Source: Dolomedes plantarius | Taxonomy: Eukaryota; Arthropoda; Arachnida; Araneae; Dolomedidae | Direction of reading: 5' to 3' | DNA length: 64,000 bases | Assembly (NCBI GenBank): GCA_907164885.2 | Contig: OU015490.1 | Location: forward strand, 15,359,494 to 15,423,493 | In this document: positions 35,022 to 46,094 of the stretch, piece after piece | Layout: the number at the start of each line of letters is the position of its first letter | Numbering within the stretch: position 1 is the stretch's first letter | Translations under genes and position numbers: made by a program | Notes under the pieces: model-generated | Seen by the model: only the letters and a program-made list of their open reading frames with translations | Told to the model about the DNA's origin: nothing | Databases searched by the model: none

Positions 35022-36555
35022 CACTGGTGTAAGGAATTAAGAGAATTTGCAGACTTGGTCGATTATCTCTAGAACTACTGTACCGATTTTAATGAAATTT
35101 GATATGTACATACAATGATACAATACAAAACAAATAACAATTCAAGAATTGTAATATACACGCATGATCGTGCGTAACACTCGTTGGAGTCGGGAGGTAT
35201 GAAACAGCGGTTGCAGAATAAACAAAAAAAAAAATGGGTTAATAGATGGGTTAATAGGGAGTATAGTCCCATCTTACAGATATACAGGTCTCGCAGCGTG
35301 ATTTCATACTTGAAATAAGGCAGTTTATCATTTCCTGTGGTAATTGGTCCCACTCGTTCAGCAACGCTGTTTTCATTTCCCTGGATGGTTCTCGGAGGGG
35401 GGTTGCGAGTTGCAATTGCTCTCCCCAGAGCATCCCAGACATGCTCTATAGGGTTAAGGTCTGGATATCTGGCTGGCCAATACCTCCGGCGAATATCCGC
35501 ACTCTCTAGAAATTCGTCGATCAGAAGAGTTCTATGTGACCTTGCGTTATCGTCCATTAAAATGAACTCATGGCCAACTGCACCCTTGAAAAGGCGAACA
35601 CAGGGCTCCAAGACCTCATCCCTATACCTCACACCAGTCACAGAGCCTCTTTCAAAGACATGGAAAGGTGTGCGGCCATCCAACATGATGCCTGCCCAGA
35701 CCATTAAACCTCCTCCGCCATAATGGTCGATTTTGCGGACATTGGAGGGTAGGTAGCGGGTCCCTGGTTCTCTCCATATGAACGTACGGCGAGAATCGGT
35801 GGTTAGGCTGAACCGGGACTCATCAGTGAAGAGAACGGTCGCCCATTGATCCATAGTCCAATCTCTATGCTCTCAGCACCATGATAAACGGATTCTCCTG
35901 TTCGTAGAAGTCAGCGGGACGCAAACAGCAGATCTTCTTGCAAACAACCCTCTCTCATGAAGTCTTTTGAAAACAGTCACCCTTGAAACACGGGTTCCTG
36001 TGACTGCATACAAGTCACGAGAGAGCTGAGAAGCTGTAGCACCTCTGTTACGCCTCGCTATAATCGACAAATGGCGATCTTCTCTGGCCGTCGTGGCTCT
36101 TGGACGACCTTGCCCAGGCTTTCTCTCGATGGATCCGGTATCCTGGAACTTTTTTCATAAGTTACACACGACGCTGGGCGTTAAATTGAACTCTCTACAA
36201 ATTTGGACTTGAGATTGGCCTGCTTCTAGCCTTCCCACAATTCGTCACCTCATTCCATCATCTAAACGTTGGTGGTTACTCATTTTCACTGTTACAATTT
36301 GAAATTAACCGATTGCTGCAAAATAACAACATCTATTAACCCATTTTTTTTTTGTTTATTCTGCAACCGCTGTTTCATACCTCTCGACTCCAACGAGTGT
36401 TACGCACGATCATGCGTGTGTATTACAATTATTGAATGGTTATTTGTTTTGTATTGTATCAATGTATGTACATATCAAATTTCCTTAAAATCGGTACAGT
36501 TGTTCTAGAGATAATCGACCAAGTCTGCAAATTCTGTTAATTTCTTACACTAGTG
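35022..36555 (-). mobile_element. Tc1-like transposon with 215-bp inverted repeats
   Basis: Ends CACTGGTGTAAGGAATTAAG and CTTACACTAGTG, with TA on both sides (35020-35021 and 36556-36557). The inverted repeats extend over about 215 bp to the CTATTAACCCATTTTTT word. Comparison with family D copies at 18678 and 37609, which have no insert at this place, shows the original TA directly. The transposase is on the minus strand. Confidence 0.9.
35251..36283 (-). pseudogene. Tc1-like transposase
   Basis: ATG at 36283 (MSNHQRLDDGMR, stop, RIVGRLEAGQSQVQICREF). The paired helix-turn-helix domain is followed by KPGQGRPRATT, the GRPR hook between its two halves. The catalytic core keeps all three acids: LFTDESRFSL, FILMDDNARSHR and YPDLNPIEHVWD (DD34E type). 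It is inactivated by stops near 36247, 36155 and 35873 and by a frameshift near 35395, after which the C-terminus (ISSMKSRCETCISVRWDY) continues in another frame to a stop at 35251. Length without breaks is about 344 codons, normal for Tc1. Confidence 0.85.
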
Positions 36556-36625
36556 TATGATTCAACAGAAAATTTAAAAACATGGTACTATATAAAAAGT
36601 TCTTTTTATCTTGTAATTATTTTCT

Positions 36626-36895
36626 TTCTTTTTGGTTCACCGCCGTGGGGTGGTTATTGTTGCAAGCTACTACCATTTTTAGCAGATTTTGAATCACGAA
36701 TAAGACATCGATGTTTCTGCATCACTCCTCGTAGGAAACAACATTGGGTTATCGATTTGGGTAAATAATGCAACATGCCTAGAAAGTGTTTGGATGAACG
36801 TTAAGTGATAAATGCGCCTACTACATTAAAATAAAAAATAAACAATAAACTATGGTATCGAGTTGCAGGTTCAGACGTTCTCGAATAATAGAAAG
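36626..36895. other. Insert sequence left of the SINE, no gene
   Basis: Part of the approximately 745 bp absent from family D copy 3. No coding frame or terminal repeat recognised. Confidence 0.4.
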
Positions 36896-37201
36896 TGGGC
36901 CGAAGTAGCCTTGTGGGAGTGCGCTGGTTTCGGTGCTGAGGGTGGTCGGATCGAACCCCGACAAGCCCCATTCAATACCTCCGTGTCTAGGCCGGATACG
37001 TTCAGTCCGTAGACAGAAAAGTCCCTCTATGAGGTCAGAGAGGGTGGGAGAGGGTACGATCCCCCAGATGTGGCCCTTGGGGGTGCTCGGTGGGATGGGG
37101 CAACTGTGGTACCATTAGAAACCGGAGCCGCACACTTCAGCCTTAAACCTTTAAAGACCTGGTCTGGTACTTCCAGCATTATAAACAACAAACAACAACA
37201 A
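36896..37201 (+). mobile_element. tRNA-derived SINE, long form
   Basis: The head contains GTAGCCTTGTGGGAGTGCGC (A-box-like) and GGTCGGATCGAACCCC (B-box-like), then a body with CCTCCGTGTCTAGGCCGGAT and GTAGACAGAAAAGTCCCTCT, and a tail of AACAACAAACAACAACAAA (37183-37201). The same head and body words recur at 59674-59822. No translation product is expected. No clear target duplication was found. Confidence 0.7.
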
Positions 37202-37608
37202 AGGTATGTTTTTACCAAAACGGCACTATTATGCTTCATTATTTTATGTATTTAATAGCAAGCAAACAAATCTTAAAATTTAGCAAACTGAAACGTGAAA
37301 TCTACAACATTATATAAATGAAACTTCGGTTGCTTCTGTAAACTCGTTTAGCATAAGTGAAACTTATTTTATAACTAACGGGACAAAACTAAAAAATCTA
37401 AAAACCTAGCATAACACTTTGTTTAGTGTAATGCTTTACAAACTCATGCTTAGTAAATTTTAATAAAAAAAAAGTATTAGGAAAATTGCTGCATCAATAT
37501 AATAACATATAACTCAACATAATAATATGCAACTCAAGATAATAAAGTGTGGTGCCCGACATTTTAGAAACGCCTAACTGCCGCAATTCACTCCTTTTGC
37601 ATTAATTA

Positions 37609-38280
37609 CCTTGTTTTTATTAACTCGCTTTCGTGTTCGTTTGTTTGTGTGTGTGTTTGTCCCGTACACATCTTGCAATCAATTTTTAACTAACTTCCCG
37701 ACTAGCTAGACATTTGAAACTTTTAGAATAGCTCAGAACACGATGACAATGCATTATTTTAATACTTTTAGCCATCTTTAAGCAGATTTGAATTCAATTT
37801 AAGTTAATTTTGTTTTGTAGACACGTGCAGCCATCTATCGACCGGGACGGGAACGAAAAGTGAAACGAAAGTTAACTTCTAATTCCCTTAATTTTCTTTG
37901 AAGTTGATGGGATAATTCATCAAAAAAAGATGTTAAAAAGTATTTATTAATACATAGAATTGTCAAGTTTATAAGATTCAACAGAAAAATTTAAAAACAT
38001 GGTATATAAAAAGTTCTTTTTATCTTGTAATTATTTTCTAACTAACTTGACAAAACAAAAAAAAAAAAATAAAAACCTAGCATAAAACTGTTTAGTGGAA
38101 TGCATTTCAAATTCATGTTTAGTAAATTTTAATAAAAAATAAAGTATTAGGAAAAATGCTGCATCAATATATTAACATATAACTCAACATAATAATATGT
38201 AACTCAAGATAATAAAGTGTGGTATCCGACATTTCAGAAACGACAAACTGCAGCAATTCACTCCTTTCGCATTAATTTTT
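37609..38280 (+). repeat. Dispersed repeat family D, copy 3 (uninterrupted)
   Basis: Continuous 0.67-kb unit from CTTGTTTTTATTAACTCGC to TTTCGCATTAATTTTT, in direct tandem with copy 2. The words AACCTAGCATAA and ATGCTGCATCAATATATTAA repeat those at 37410-37500. It contains the empty target of the Tc1 insertion (CAAGTTTATAAGATTCAAC at 37965-37983). I recognise no coding sequence. Confidence 0.75.
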
Positions 38281-38481
38281 CCTCTTTTAATAGTAAAAAT
38301 AAAACTCAGTTCTATCGCAGATAACTTTCTTCTGGAAAAAAAAATGTTTTTAATGAATTTTTTTACTATATCTGCAAAATTTTGAATAATTATTTTGCAA
38401 CATTTCTTTGAAACTGTTATCCCAACCGATCACTTTGACACTGAGAAAAATTTAGTTATATCGAATTGTTTATTGCAATAT

Positions 38482-38717
38482 ATACATATAATTTTTCCAA
38501 TGCGGCAGACGGTTTCTTTGACAATATCCTTACCGCGTTAGTACACCGCAGTTTTGCTAGCCATTTCATTAAGGGGACACCCTATAGGCGGACTAGCATT
38601 ACCCCCTATGAAGGGACGACACAAACGGAGACTTTTGGTGGTGTAACGCCGGGATTCGATCCGAGTACCCTCAGCACCGAAAACTTGCGCGCCGTACCAC
38701 AGGGCCGCCACAAGCCC
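38482..38717 (-). mobile_element. tRNA-derived SINE with 14-bp target duplication
   Basis: GTTTATTGCAATAT stands at 38468-38481 and 38718-38731, an exact 14-bp duplication. On the minus strand the element starts CGGGCTTGTGGCGGCCCTGT; GCCCTGTGGTACGGCGC fits an A box and CTCGGATCGAATCCC a B box, as in the SINEs at 36896 and 59674. The body ends in an AT-rich stretch instead of a clean poly(A). Length 236 bp. Confidence 0.8.
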
Positions 38718-38734
38718 GTTTATTGCAATATGAT

Positions 38735-39545
38735 GACTACTTACTCCCGTAAGTTCTTCACGTTTCCTGAGGCTCTTCAGCAAATTTAAAAGGAAAACTT
38801 CGGTAAATGGAAGTTCGTTATATCAGAAAATCGACAATATTTATATTAAGGGGGAAATATACACTGCGATAAAATATGCTGATTAAACTTCTCGTATTCA
38901 TCAAAACTCCCGAAGCTCTACATCAAATTTAGTTAAAAGGAAAACTTCGCTAAATGGAAGTTCGTTATATAAGAAAATCGACAATATTTATATTAAGGGT
39001 AAAATATATACTGCGATAAAATATGTCGATGAAACTTCTTTTATTCATCAAGGTTCCCGAGGTTCTACAGCAAAATTTCATTAAAAGGAAAGCTTCGTTA
39101 AATGGAAGTTCGTTATATCAGAAAATCGACAATATTTATATTAAGGGGGAAATATACACTGCGATAAAATATGCTGATTAAACTTCTCGTATTCATCAAA
39201 ACTCCCGAAGCTCTACATCAAATTTAGTTAAAAGGAAAACTTCGCTAAATGAAAGTTCGTTATATAAGAAAATCGACAATATTTATATTAAGGGTAAAAT
39301 ATATACTGCGATAAAATATGTTGATGAAACTTCTTTTATTCATCAAGGTTCCCGAGGTTCTACAGCAAAATTTCATTAAAAGGAAAGCTTCGTTAAATGG
39401 AAGTTCGTTATATCAGAAAAACTACGATATTTATATTAAGTGGAAAATATACACTGCGATAAAATTTGTCGATGCATCTTCTTTGTATGACCAATCAAAA
39501 ACGAGTTTTTCTTTAAAAACTCGTTTCTTTAAAAAAACTTTTAAA
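38735..39545 (+). repeat. Tandem array of about 147-bp units
   Basis: About five units. The word AAAATCGACAATATTTATAT recurs at about 38826, 38975, 39122 and 39269, and GTTCGTTATAT at each unit. Units alternate between a TATCAG and a TATAAG variant, giving a two-unit higher order. Open frames in it (for example 39318-39548) are not convincing genes. Confidence 0.8.
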
Positions 39546-40429
39546 TGAAACTTAAATTTCATGTGTATAATTAAAAGTTAATATTTAAAGAAAATTATCA
39601 GTGGTGCCTACTATTTCAGAAAGACAAAAAAATATAACAATTCCTTGTCCTCATTTGTGAATGACAGAGCTAAATATGTAAACAACAATGCCACGTCAAC
39701 GTACCCCGTACCGTAATTTATTCAGTAAAAAAAGGTTTATTATTCTTCAACAAGATATTTACAGGCTTTTAGTAAATTCCACCCACATCCTGCCCGAAAC
39801 AAGCCTTTGTCCCCAGACTTAATGGACAAAAAATACATTCTGCTTCACCCTAATATAGAGCAAAAAAGATCGTTTGGTGTTTCCAGAAGGATAAGAACTA
39901 CTCACCCTGAAATATTAATGGGGGGGGGAGGAATGCAGATGTTGATGGAGGCCGGTATTATCAAAAAGAGCCTAATCCACTTAAAAATAACATTTATTCG
40001 AAATGTTTAAGAGGATGAACATTATGATCAAAATGACTCGCTTCTAACATCAGCGCAATCATCCTTGAAATAGCTGGGATTACCATAGCAACCAGCAATT
40101 TTCTCACTAAGTGCGCGAAATCTAATTTATGAATTGCCTGAAAACTACAGAGCGTGCACTTAACCCCATACGAACAGTATTAAAACTTTTTCACATCCCA
40201 GTATCACCTTAATGATACAATGGTAACTTATTTAAAAAACGCTTTTATTTTATAAAAAAAGTGTTCTATGTACTATGATTTTGTTCCTCTGGAATACTTA
40301 ATCATTAAAGAAGTTAGAACTAGTGGCCTGATACAAAACGCAATGTAATTGTTTTTAGTTTTACCGCAAAACAATTCCCACGTCAATCAAAGTTCAGACA
40401 ATTAAACTTTTGGAATAAAAGAGATAACC
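39546..40429. other. No gene recognised
   Basis: AT-rich; a G9 run at 39919-39928. No motifs or repeat ends. Confidence 0.45.
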
Positions 40430-41565
40430 CTTAGCAAGGACTATTCGTTTCTAGCTTTGAACTGTACCATAATAGTGCAAAAATAATCCACATGGCAATC
40501 ACCGTTCAAATAATTTTCTGGATATCAAAGCTAACTGTTAGCAAAGACTATTAGATTTTAGCTTTGAACTGTACCATAATAGTGTAAAAATAATCCACAT
40601 GGCAATCCCCGTTCAAATAGTTTTTTGGATATCAAAGCTAACTGTTAGCAAAGACTATTAGTTTTTAGCTTTGAACTGTACCATAGTAGTGTAAAAGTAT
40701 TTCCCACGGCAATCACCTTTCAAATAACTTTCTGTAAATCAAAGCTAACTGTTAGCAAAGACTATTAGTATTTAGATTTGAACTGTACCATAATAGTGTA
40801 AAAGTAATTCCCATGGCAATCACAGTTCAAATAACTTTCTGTAAATCAAAGCTAACTGTTAGCAAAGACTATTAGTTTTTAGATTGGTACTGTACCATAG
40901 TAGTGTAAAAGTAATTCCCATGGCAATCACAGTTCAAATAACTTTCTGTAAATCACAGCTAACTGTTAGCAAAGACTATTAGTATTTAGATTTGAACTGT
41001 ACCATAATAGTGTAAAAGTAATTCCCAAGGCAATCACAGTTCAAATAACTTTCTGTAAATCAAAGCTAACTGTTAGCAAAGACAATTAGTTTTTAGATTT
41101 GGACTGTACCATAATAGTGTAAAAGTAATTCCCAAGGCAATCACAGTTCAAATAACTTTCTGTAAATCAAAGCTAATTGTTAGCAAAGACTATTAGTATT
41201 TAGCTTTGAACTGTACCATAATAGTGTAAAAATAATCCACATGGCAATCACCGTTCAAATAATTTTTTGGATATGAAAGCTAAGTGTTAGCAAAGACTAT
41301 TAGTTTTTAGCTTTGAACTGTACCACAGTAGTGTAAAAGTAATTCCCATGGCAATCACCGTTCAAATAACTTTCTGTAAACCAAAGCTAACTGTTAGCAA
41401 AGACTATTCGTTTTTAGCTTTGAACTGTACCATAATAGTGTAAGAATAATTCACATGGAAATCACCGTTGAAATAACTTTTTGGATATAAAAACTAACTG
41501 TTAGCAAAGACTATTAGTTTTTAGCTTTGAACTGTACAATAATAGTGTAAAGACAATTCACATCC
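40430..41565 (+). repeat. Tandem array of about 107-bp units
   Basis: Ten to eleven units. Each contains GTTAGCAAAGACTATTAG, GAACTGTACCATAATAGTG and GGCAATCACCGTTCAAATAA. Units 3-8 share TAACTTTCTGTAAATC while outer ones have TTTTTGGATATC, so expansion took place from the middle. No coding frame. Confidence 0.85.
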
Positions 41566-41740
41566 CAATCAACGATATTCTTCTAAGCTTTAAGGGGATG
41601 GATACCTAGAGCGACGGAAAGAAGGAAAAAAAATCAATCCCATAATTCACATAGCAGTACAAGGAAAATTTCCGTTCCAATCAACTATGGTTCGCTCCTA
41701 TTTTAGGAGCCAAGAGTTTTAGACCAATACAAACACAATG

Positions 41741-42640
41741 TAGTGGTGTTTAAAATTAAGAAAATTTGCACATTTTAACGAATTTTTTGAAAACTAATGG
41801 GCATATTTTAATGATATTTGGTATAGATACATAGTTATGTAAGAGGAAAAAATTGTACCTTACAATAGTCATGATACGAAATCTTGATCGTCAGCTAGAC
41901 TCGTCAGCGCAGAAATGTCCAATACCCACGTTGTGGGATCAAACTTAAAATGACTCTAACATGGGGTATGCTGCCCCCCCCCCCTCTCACAGTCATACAG
42001 CTCTGACAGGGCGACGGAAACGAAGCACTTTGATGGCAGTCAGTCTCACACCTGGAACAACGTCGTTTTCAACTCCTGGATGGCTCTCGGAAGGGTCTAG
42101 CGAGCTTCATTACCCTCCTAAGGTTCAATAGGGTTTAGGTCCCCTTCTTAAGAACTAAACCCTATTGAACATACCTGAGTCCCAATCATGTTCAAAAGGG
42201 TTTAGGGCTGGATATCTTTCTGGCCAAACCATCCGGCAAATATCCCGACTTTCAAGGTAATCGTCGACAAGGTCAGCCTTATGTGGACGAGAGTTGTTAT
42301 CAATAAAAAGGAACCGAGGGCTAACTGCACCCAGAAAAGTCGAACATAAGGCTGTGCAATCTTAACCCTATATCTCTCACCAGCCAGGGACACTCTGTCA
42401 AACACATGGACAGATGTGCGAGGCGTTTAGCATGGAGCAGACATCAGCCTACGGCCAGACTTCAGTGAGGTCCAGACTTCACAGACGAGTCGCGACACTG
42501 ATTCTAGGCGTACCTTCATCTGGACAGAGAACCTGGGATCCGATACTTTTCCTCCAACACCCCTGAAAGGGACGGCTATGGCAGCGCAGGTGTCATGCTG
42601 GGCCTTAGTTTACATAGTTTACCACATCCTCGTGTCAGTC
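41741..42640 (-). mobile_element. Tc1-like remnant related to 35022-36555
   Basis: The left flank TAGTGGTGTTTAAAATTAAG and following text resemble the left inverted repeat of the Tc1 at 35022. Inside, on the minus strand, there are transposase fragments (see 41985-42545). The right terminus is not visible. Confidence 0.55.
41985..42545 (-). pseudogene. Tc1-like transposase fragment
   Basis: From 42405 one frame reads MFDRVSLAGERYRVKIAQPY, then in a second frame AVSPRFLFIDNNSRPHKADL, the block around the second catalytic residue (Asp then Asn-Asn where the family usually has Asp-Asp/Gln-Asp-Asn), then WPERYPALNPFEHDWD, the block around the third (Pro-Ala replaces Pro-Asp; the Glu is kept). 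A 30-bp inverted duplication of the CCTATTGAAC word at 42118-42170 interrupts the end. Several frameshifts. Dead copy. Confidence 0.65.
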
Positions 42641-42687
42641 TAACATCTGTTTACGTACCATTCAACATTTGGACCATTAAAACTGCC

Positions 42688-43230
42688 TTGTACTAACCCT
42701 ATTGGATTCGCTCACCTATGTTAAACTATGGAGAAATCGTCTAATCCACCTCGGTCGCCACCGTTTTTGCGTATTCGCCATGAAAAAGCTGAAGACCAGA
42801 CGCTGCGCAACAATACCTGCAAACTCAGCAGAGGGTTTATTTCCCCTGTTCGGTTAAATTATTAGTATGGAACTGGGCGCCGGACGGACAGTACAGATCT
42901 GCCGACCAATTTGGGCAACCCCGGGCCCTTTAACCTATGGAGAAAATGTATCTACTATTGACTGCTTCATAAATGCGGATTATCCAATAAAAATGGTATT
43001 TTTAGATAGCCCGAACTCTTCTGCACTTTGCAACAGGATTCCTTTTATAAATATCGTTTACTAAGGGAATTTAGGATCGTTTCAAACACACTACAGCAGA
43101 TTTTTCCTTGAATTATTTATATTTTAAAATATTATTTGCATTAAAAAAATGAAAAAATCTCCAAGGTATCAAATTTCTTTCTCCATGACGGAGTACAATG
43201 TAATCTTTAGCTTACGAGGCCCATTTTTCC
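42688..43230 (-). mobile_element. Fold-back/MITE family B, copy 2
   Basis: TGTACTAACCCTATTGGATTCGCTCACCT at the left equals the family B terminus (given here for position only; its key words are CTAACCCTATTGGATTCG), and 42908-43215 matches 1200-1500 in reverse orientation, e.g. AAAATGGTATTTTTAGATAG. The right terminus is not recognisable. The 42720-42900 part is unique. Confidence 0.5.
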
Positions 43231-43286
43231 GATTTCCTCTTTAGAACGAGAAATTTCATACCCCCTTTGTAAGAACGACCATTAAG

Positions 43287-43315
43287 GGGGTTATATATAT
43301 ATATATATGTGTGTG

Positions 43316-43375
<60 letters not shown>
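43287..43375. repeat. (TA)n microsatellite
   Basis: Alternating TA with a GTGTGTATG interruption near 43309. Confidence 0.95.
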
Positions 43376-43383
<8 letters not shown>

Positions 43384-43900
43384 CTCCCAAAAGTGTTCGT
43401 GCACTTACGATTTTCAATGAAATTGGGGTCTATCCATTAATTAAAATGAATATTTCAGAATGGGTATTTAAAAATAAGATCTATAATCTATTCTTAACAA
43501 AACTACATGAAATATTTTGAAAACATGGTAAAACTTTATTTTTAAGAAACCAGTAATCAAAAAGTAACAAAAATCATCTCACAAAAGTCATCGTACACTG
43601 AAATATTTTCAGATAAATTCATAATTAAAATTATCGTCTGGCTCTTTAATTTTATTTTTGAATTGTGGTGGCATTTAAAATATCGTTTGGCTTTAATTTT
43701 TGCTTGCCTACTCCGCAAAATTCTAATTATTATTTAAAAATGGCTCTTAGTCGTAAGAAAACAAACAGCATTCGAAAATTGATTATTTTTATCATAGTAG
43801 TGGTAAATCAGTTCGGAATATTGCGAAATTACTTAGTTTATCCATTCTATTGTGCAGTATAGAAAAAAACGATTTGAAGACGAAAATCGGATCGAAACAA
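43376..43900 (+). mobile_element. Tc1-like transposon, left part, running into the gap
   Basis: Starts CACAGAGACTCCCAAAAGTG after TA. This terminus, followed by TTCGTGCACTTACGA, is of Tc1 type. The transposase begins at 43740 on the plus strand and is cut by the run of N at 43901. Confidence 0.65.
43740..43900 (+). pseudogene. Tc1-like transposase, N-terminal helix-turn-helix
   Basis: ATG at 43740: MALSRKKTNSIRKLIIF in one frame, then after a small shift YHSSGKSVRNIAKLLSLS, then KKRFEDENRIET. This is the first paired-type helix-turn-helix of Tc1 transposases. At least two frameshifts occur within 50 codons. The remainder is in or beyond the assembly gap. Confidence 0.6.
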
Positions 43901-44000
43901 NNNNNNNNNNNNNNNNNNNNNNNNNNNNNNNNNNNNNNNNNNNNNNNNNNNNNNNNNNNNNNNNNNNNNNNNNNNNNNNNNNNNNNNNNNNNNNNNNNNN
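43901..44000. other. Assembly gap of 100 N
   Basis: Exactly 100 N, a conventional placeholder of unknown true size. Confidence 0.99.
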
Positions 44001-44683
44001 CCTGATAGTATTTGGAGTTAATCTTGACTTTTTTTCCACTCTCTTTATTTTTAACTTGCTAATATAAGAAAAACCAGCAACAATCATGAATCCCTTAGAA
44101 AAACTTTCTTTCGATTCTTTGAAGCATGTACTTAAATTTTTTTCTCCCCTTTTATGATAATAAATGGCTCTTTTTTTGTTGCAATCATTTAAATACACCC
44201 ATTATTCATCTATTGTGACAATTGTTTTCCATTTTTCTTTGGATAAGTGTTTCTCATATAGAATTCTGCAGCGTATCCTGCGTTCAGCGATATGATTTGG
44301 AAGAAGACGATGCACATTGCGTTTTTTCGCTTTCTTAAGATTTAAATCAACGTTTATCATTTTGTTTACAGTGGACACCGAGCATTTTAATGATTTGGCA
44401 ACTGTCCTTTAACTAGGGGGATTTTCTTTTAACATTAAACAACGTACCTTTGCAATAGTCGAAGATGTCCGTTTTTTCCTTGGATACTTGTTTGGAATTT
44501 TTGTCCCACTTGAGGCTCCAATTTGACGTTTTTTTCCTTTCTTGTTGACGATATTACCTATCGACGCTCTAGATATCACAAAACCATGACTCTCACGTCT
44601 TTTTGGATAACGGAGTCTGCATATTTCTCTTCGGAAAGAGCATAAATGTAGCCCTCAAACCACTGCTTTGTTAAAAACGCCAT
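44001..44683 (-). pseudogene. Tc1/mariner-like transposase, N-terminal and first catalytic part
   Basis: ATG at 44683 (MAFLTKQWFEGYIYALSE). After a shift near 44630 the frame gives NIVNKKGKKRQIGA, then RKKRTSSTIAKVRCLMLKEN, one TAA near 44412, SLKCSVSTVNKMINVDLNLK (second helix-turn-helix), HLSKEKWKTIVTIDE with the first catalytic Asp, a stop, and WVYLNDCNKKRAIYYHKRGE, then SKGFMIVAGFSY before the gap. Second and third catalytic residues would lie in the gap or are lost. Confidence 0.6.
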
Positions 44684-44823
44684 TTTGAATAAAAACAAAA
44701 CTTTGAAGCCGCAGACGATAATTTTGACTTTTAAAAACATAGTACAATTGCAATTATTTCTTTTGCAGCAAACGATTTTTTATTACCGCTTACCAAAATC
44801 GTCTAAAAAATGTGCGAACTGCC

Positions 44824-44827
<4 letters not shown>
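44001..44827 (-). mobile_element. Tc1/mariner-like transposon, right part, opposite orientation
   Basis: The right end TGTGCGAACTGCCTCTG is followed by TA and then (TA)n. A transposase of a different subfamily from that on the left of the gap runs on the minus strand from 44683. The left terminus is in the gap. Confidence 0.6.

Positions 44828-44861
<34 letters not shown>
44828..44861. repeat. (TA)n microsatellite
   Basis: Short TA tract joining two Tc1-type elements back to back. Confidence 0.95.
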
Positions 44862-44864
<3 letters not shown>

Positions 44865-46094
44865 TCATGGACAAAAAAATTAGCGCACCAAGAAATAATT
44901 GCGGGATCGTAACGAAATTTGCAATGAAGGTACATGTCGGGGAGATATGCAAATGATTAGAAATGCAGCGTGATTGCGCATTACGTATAGCCGGTACGTA
45001 TAGAGGGCGTTGAACATCGTACTCTGTGGAGTATAAAACAGGTAACCAAAGATTGTTTGAGTGTGCTGAATCATTTACAAAGGAAGAGCTGAGATACACA
45101 TGCTATTACTCCGTGTTCGAAGACAATATAAGCAGTTGTCGCAGTTTGAGAGGGGGAGAATCGTTGGGATGATGGAAGCTGGGTGGTCAGCTAGGCGAGT
45201 AGCTCGTCAATTAGGCCACTCTGATTGTGTTGTGAGGAGGTGTTGGGACCAGTGGACACGAGAGATGTCATGTACACGAAGACCAGGCTCAGGACGCTCA
45301 GACCAGTCGTCGAGAAGACCGCCACATCGTAAGAAATGCACGCGTACAGCCAACTGCTTCATCGGCCGCCATCCAGGCACAAGTAGCACCTTCACTAGGG
45401 GACTCTGTGTCTTCTCGAACCATACGAAGGCGCCTGGCAGAAGGACAGTTGGTATCGCGGCGCCCATTACGTGTGCTGCCCTTGACGCCCACCCATCGAC
45501 GCCTCCGTTTGGAGTTTTGCCGCGCACGAGGAAACTGGACTGCAGCGGAATGGAACCAGGTCGTCTTTAGCGACGAATCCAGATTCAATCTCGGCAGTGA
45601 TGACAATCGTGATCGTGTGTGGAGATCCCGTGGTGAACGCTTCAATCCTGCCTTTGCTGTACAGCGACACATCGCTCCCACAGCTGGTGTGATGGTATGG
45701 GGTGACATTGCCTACAATACACGGTCTCCCCTAGTATTGTTCCGTGGCACCATGACAGCCCAGCGGTATGTTCATGAAATCCTGCAACCACATGTGTTGC
45801 CACTCATGCAAGGGCTCCCAGGAGCCATTTTTCAACAAGACAATGCTCGGCCTCATACGGCAAGGGTGTCACAAGTCTGTCTCCGCGCTGTTACCACCCT
45901 TCCTCGTGCATTCGCGCTAGAGGGGGTCCAACGGAGTATTAACTCCTCCGTTCTTTTGCCTTTTTCTCTGAATTAAATTATCCTTTTTCTTTGATTTTCT
46001 TATCATTTACTGATATCAAAGTAGTCATTAAGTATGTAAAATTTCGTTTCATTTTGACGACTCCTTCTTGGTGCGCTAATTTTTTTGTCCATGA

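Larger units (their letters stand above)
34659..37608 (+). repeat. Dispersed repeat family D, copy 2, with two insertions
   Basis: The unit starts CTGTTTACCATGTTTTTATT, is interrupted by the Tc1 element at 35022-36555, continues 36556-36625, is interrupted again by about 745 bp (36626-37370) that include a SINE, and ends 37371-37608 at TTTTGCATTAATTACC. Without the inserts it is about 0.67 kb and directly abuts copy 3, so the two are a tandem duplication. Confidence 0.7.

Noticed and set aside
38466..38789. 107-codon frame on the plus strand
   Set aside because: It spans a SINE and its two target duplications and has no motif.
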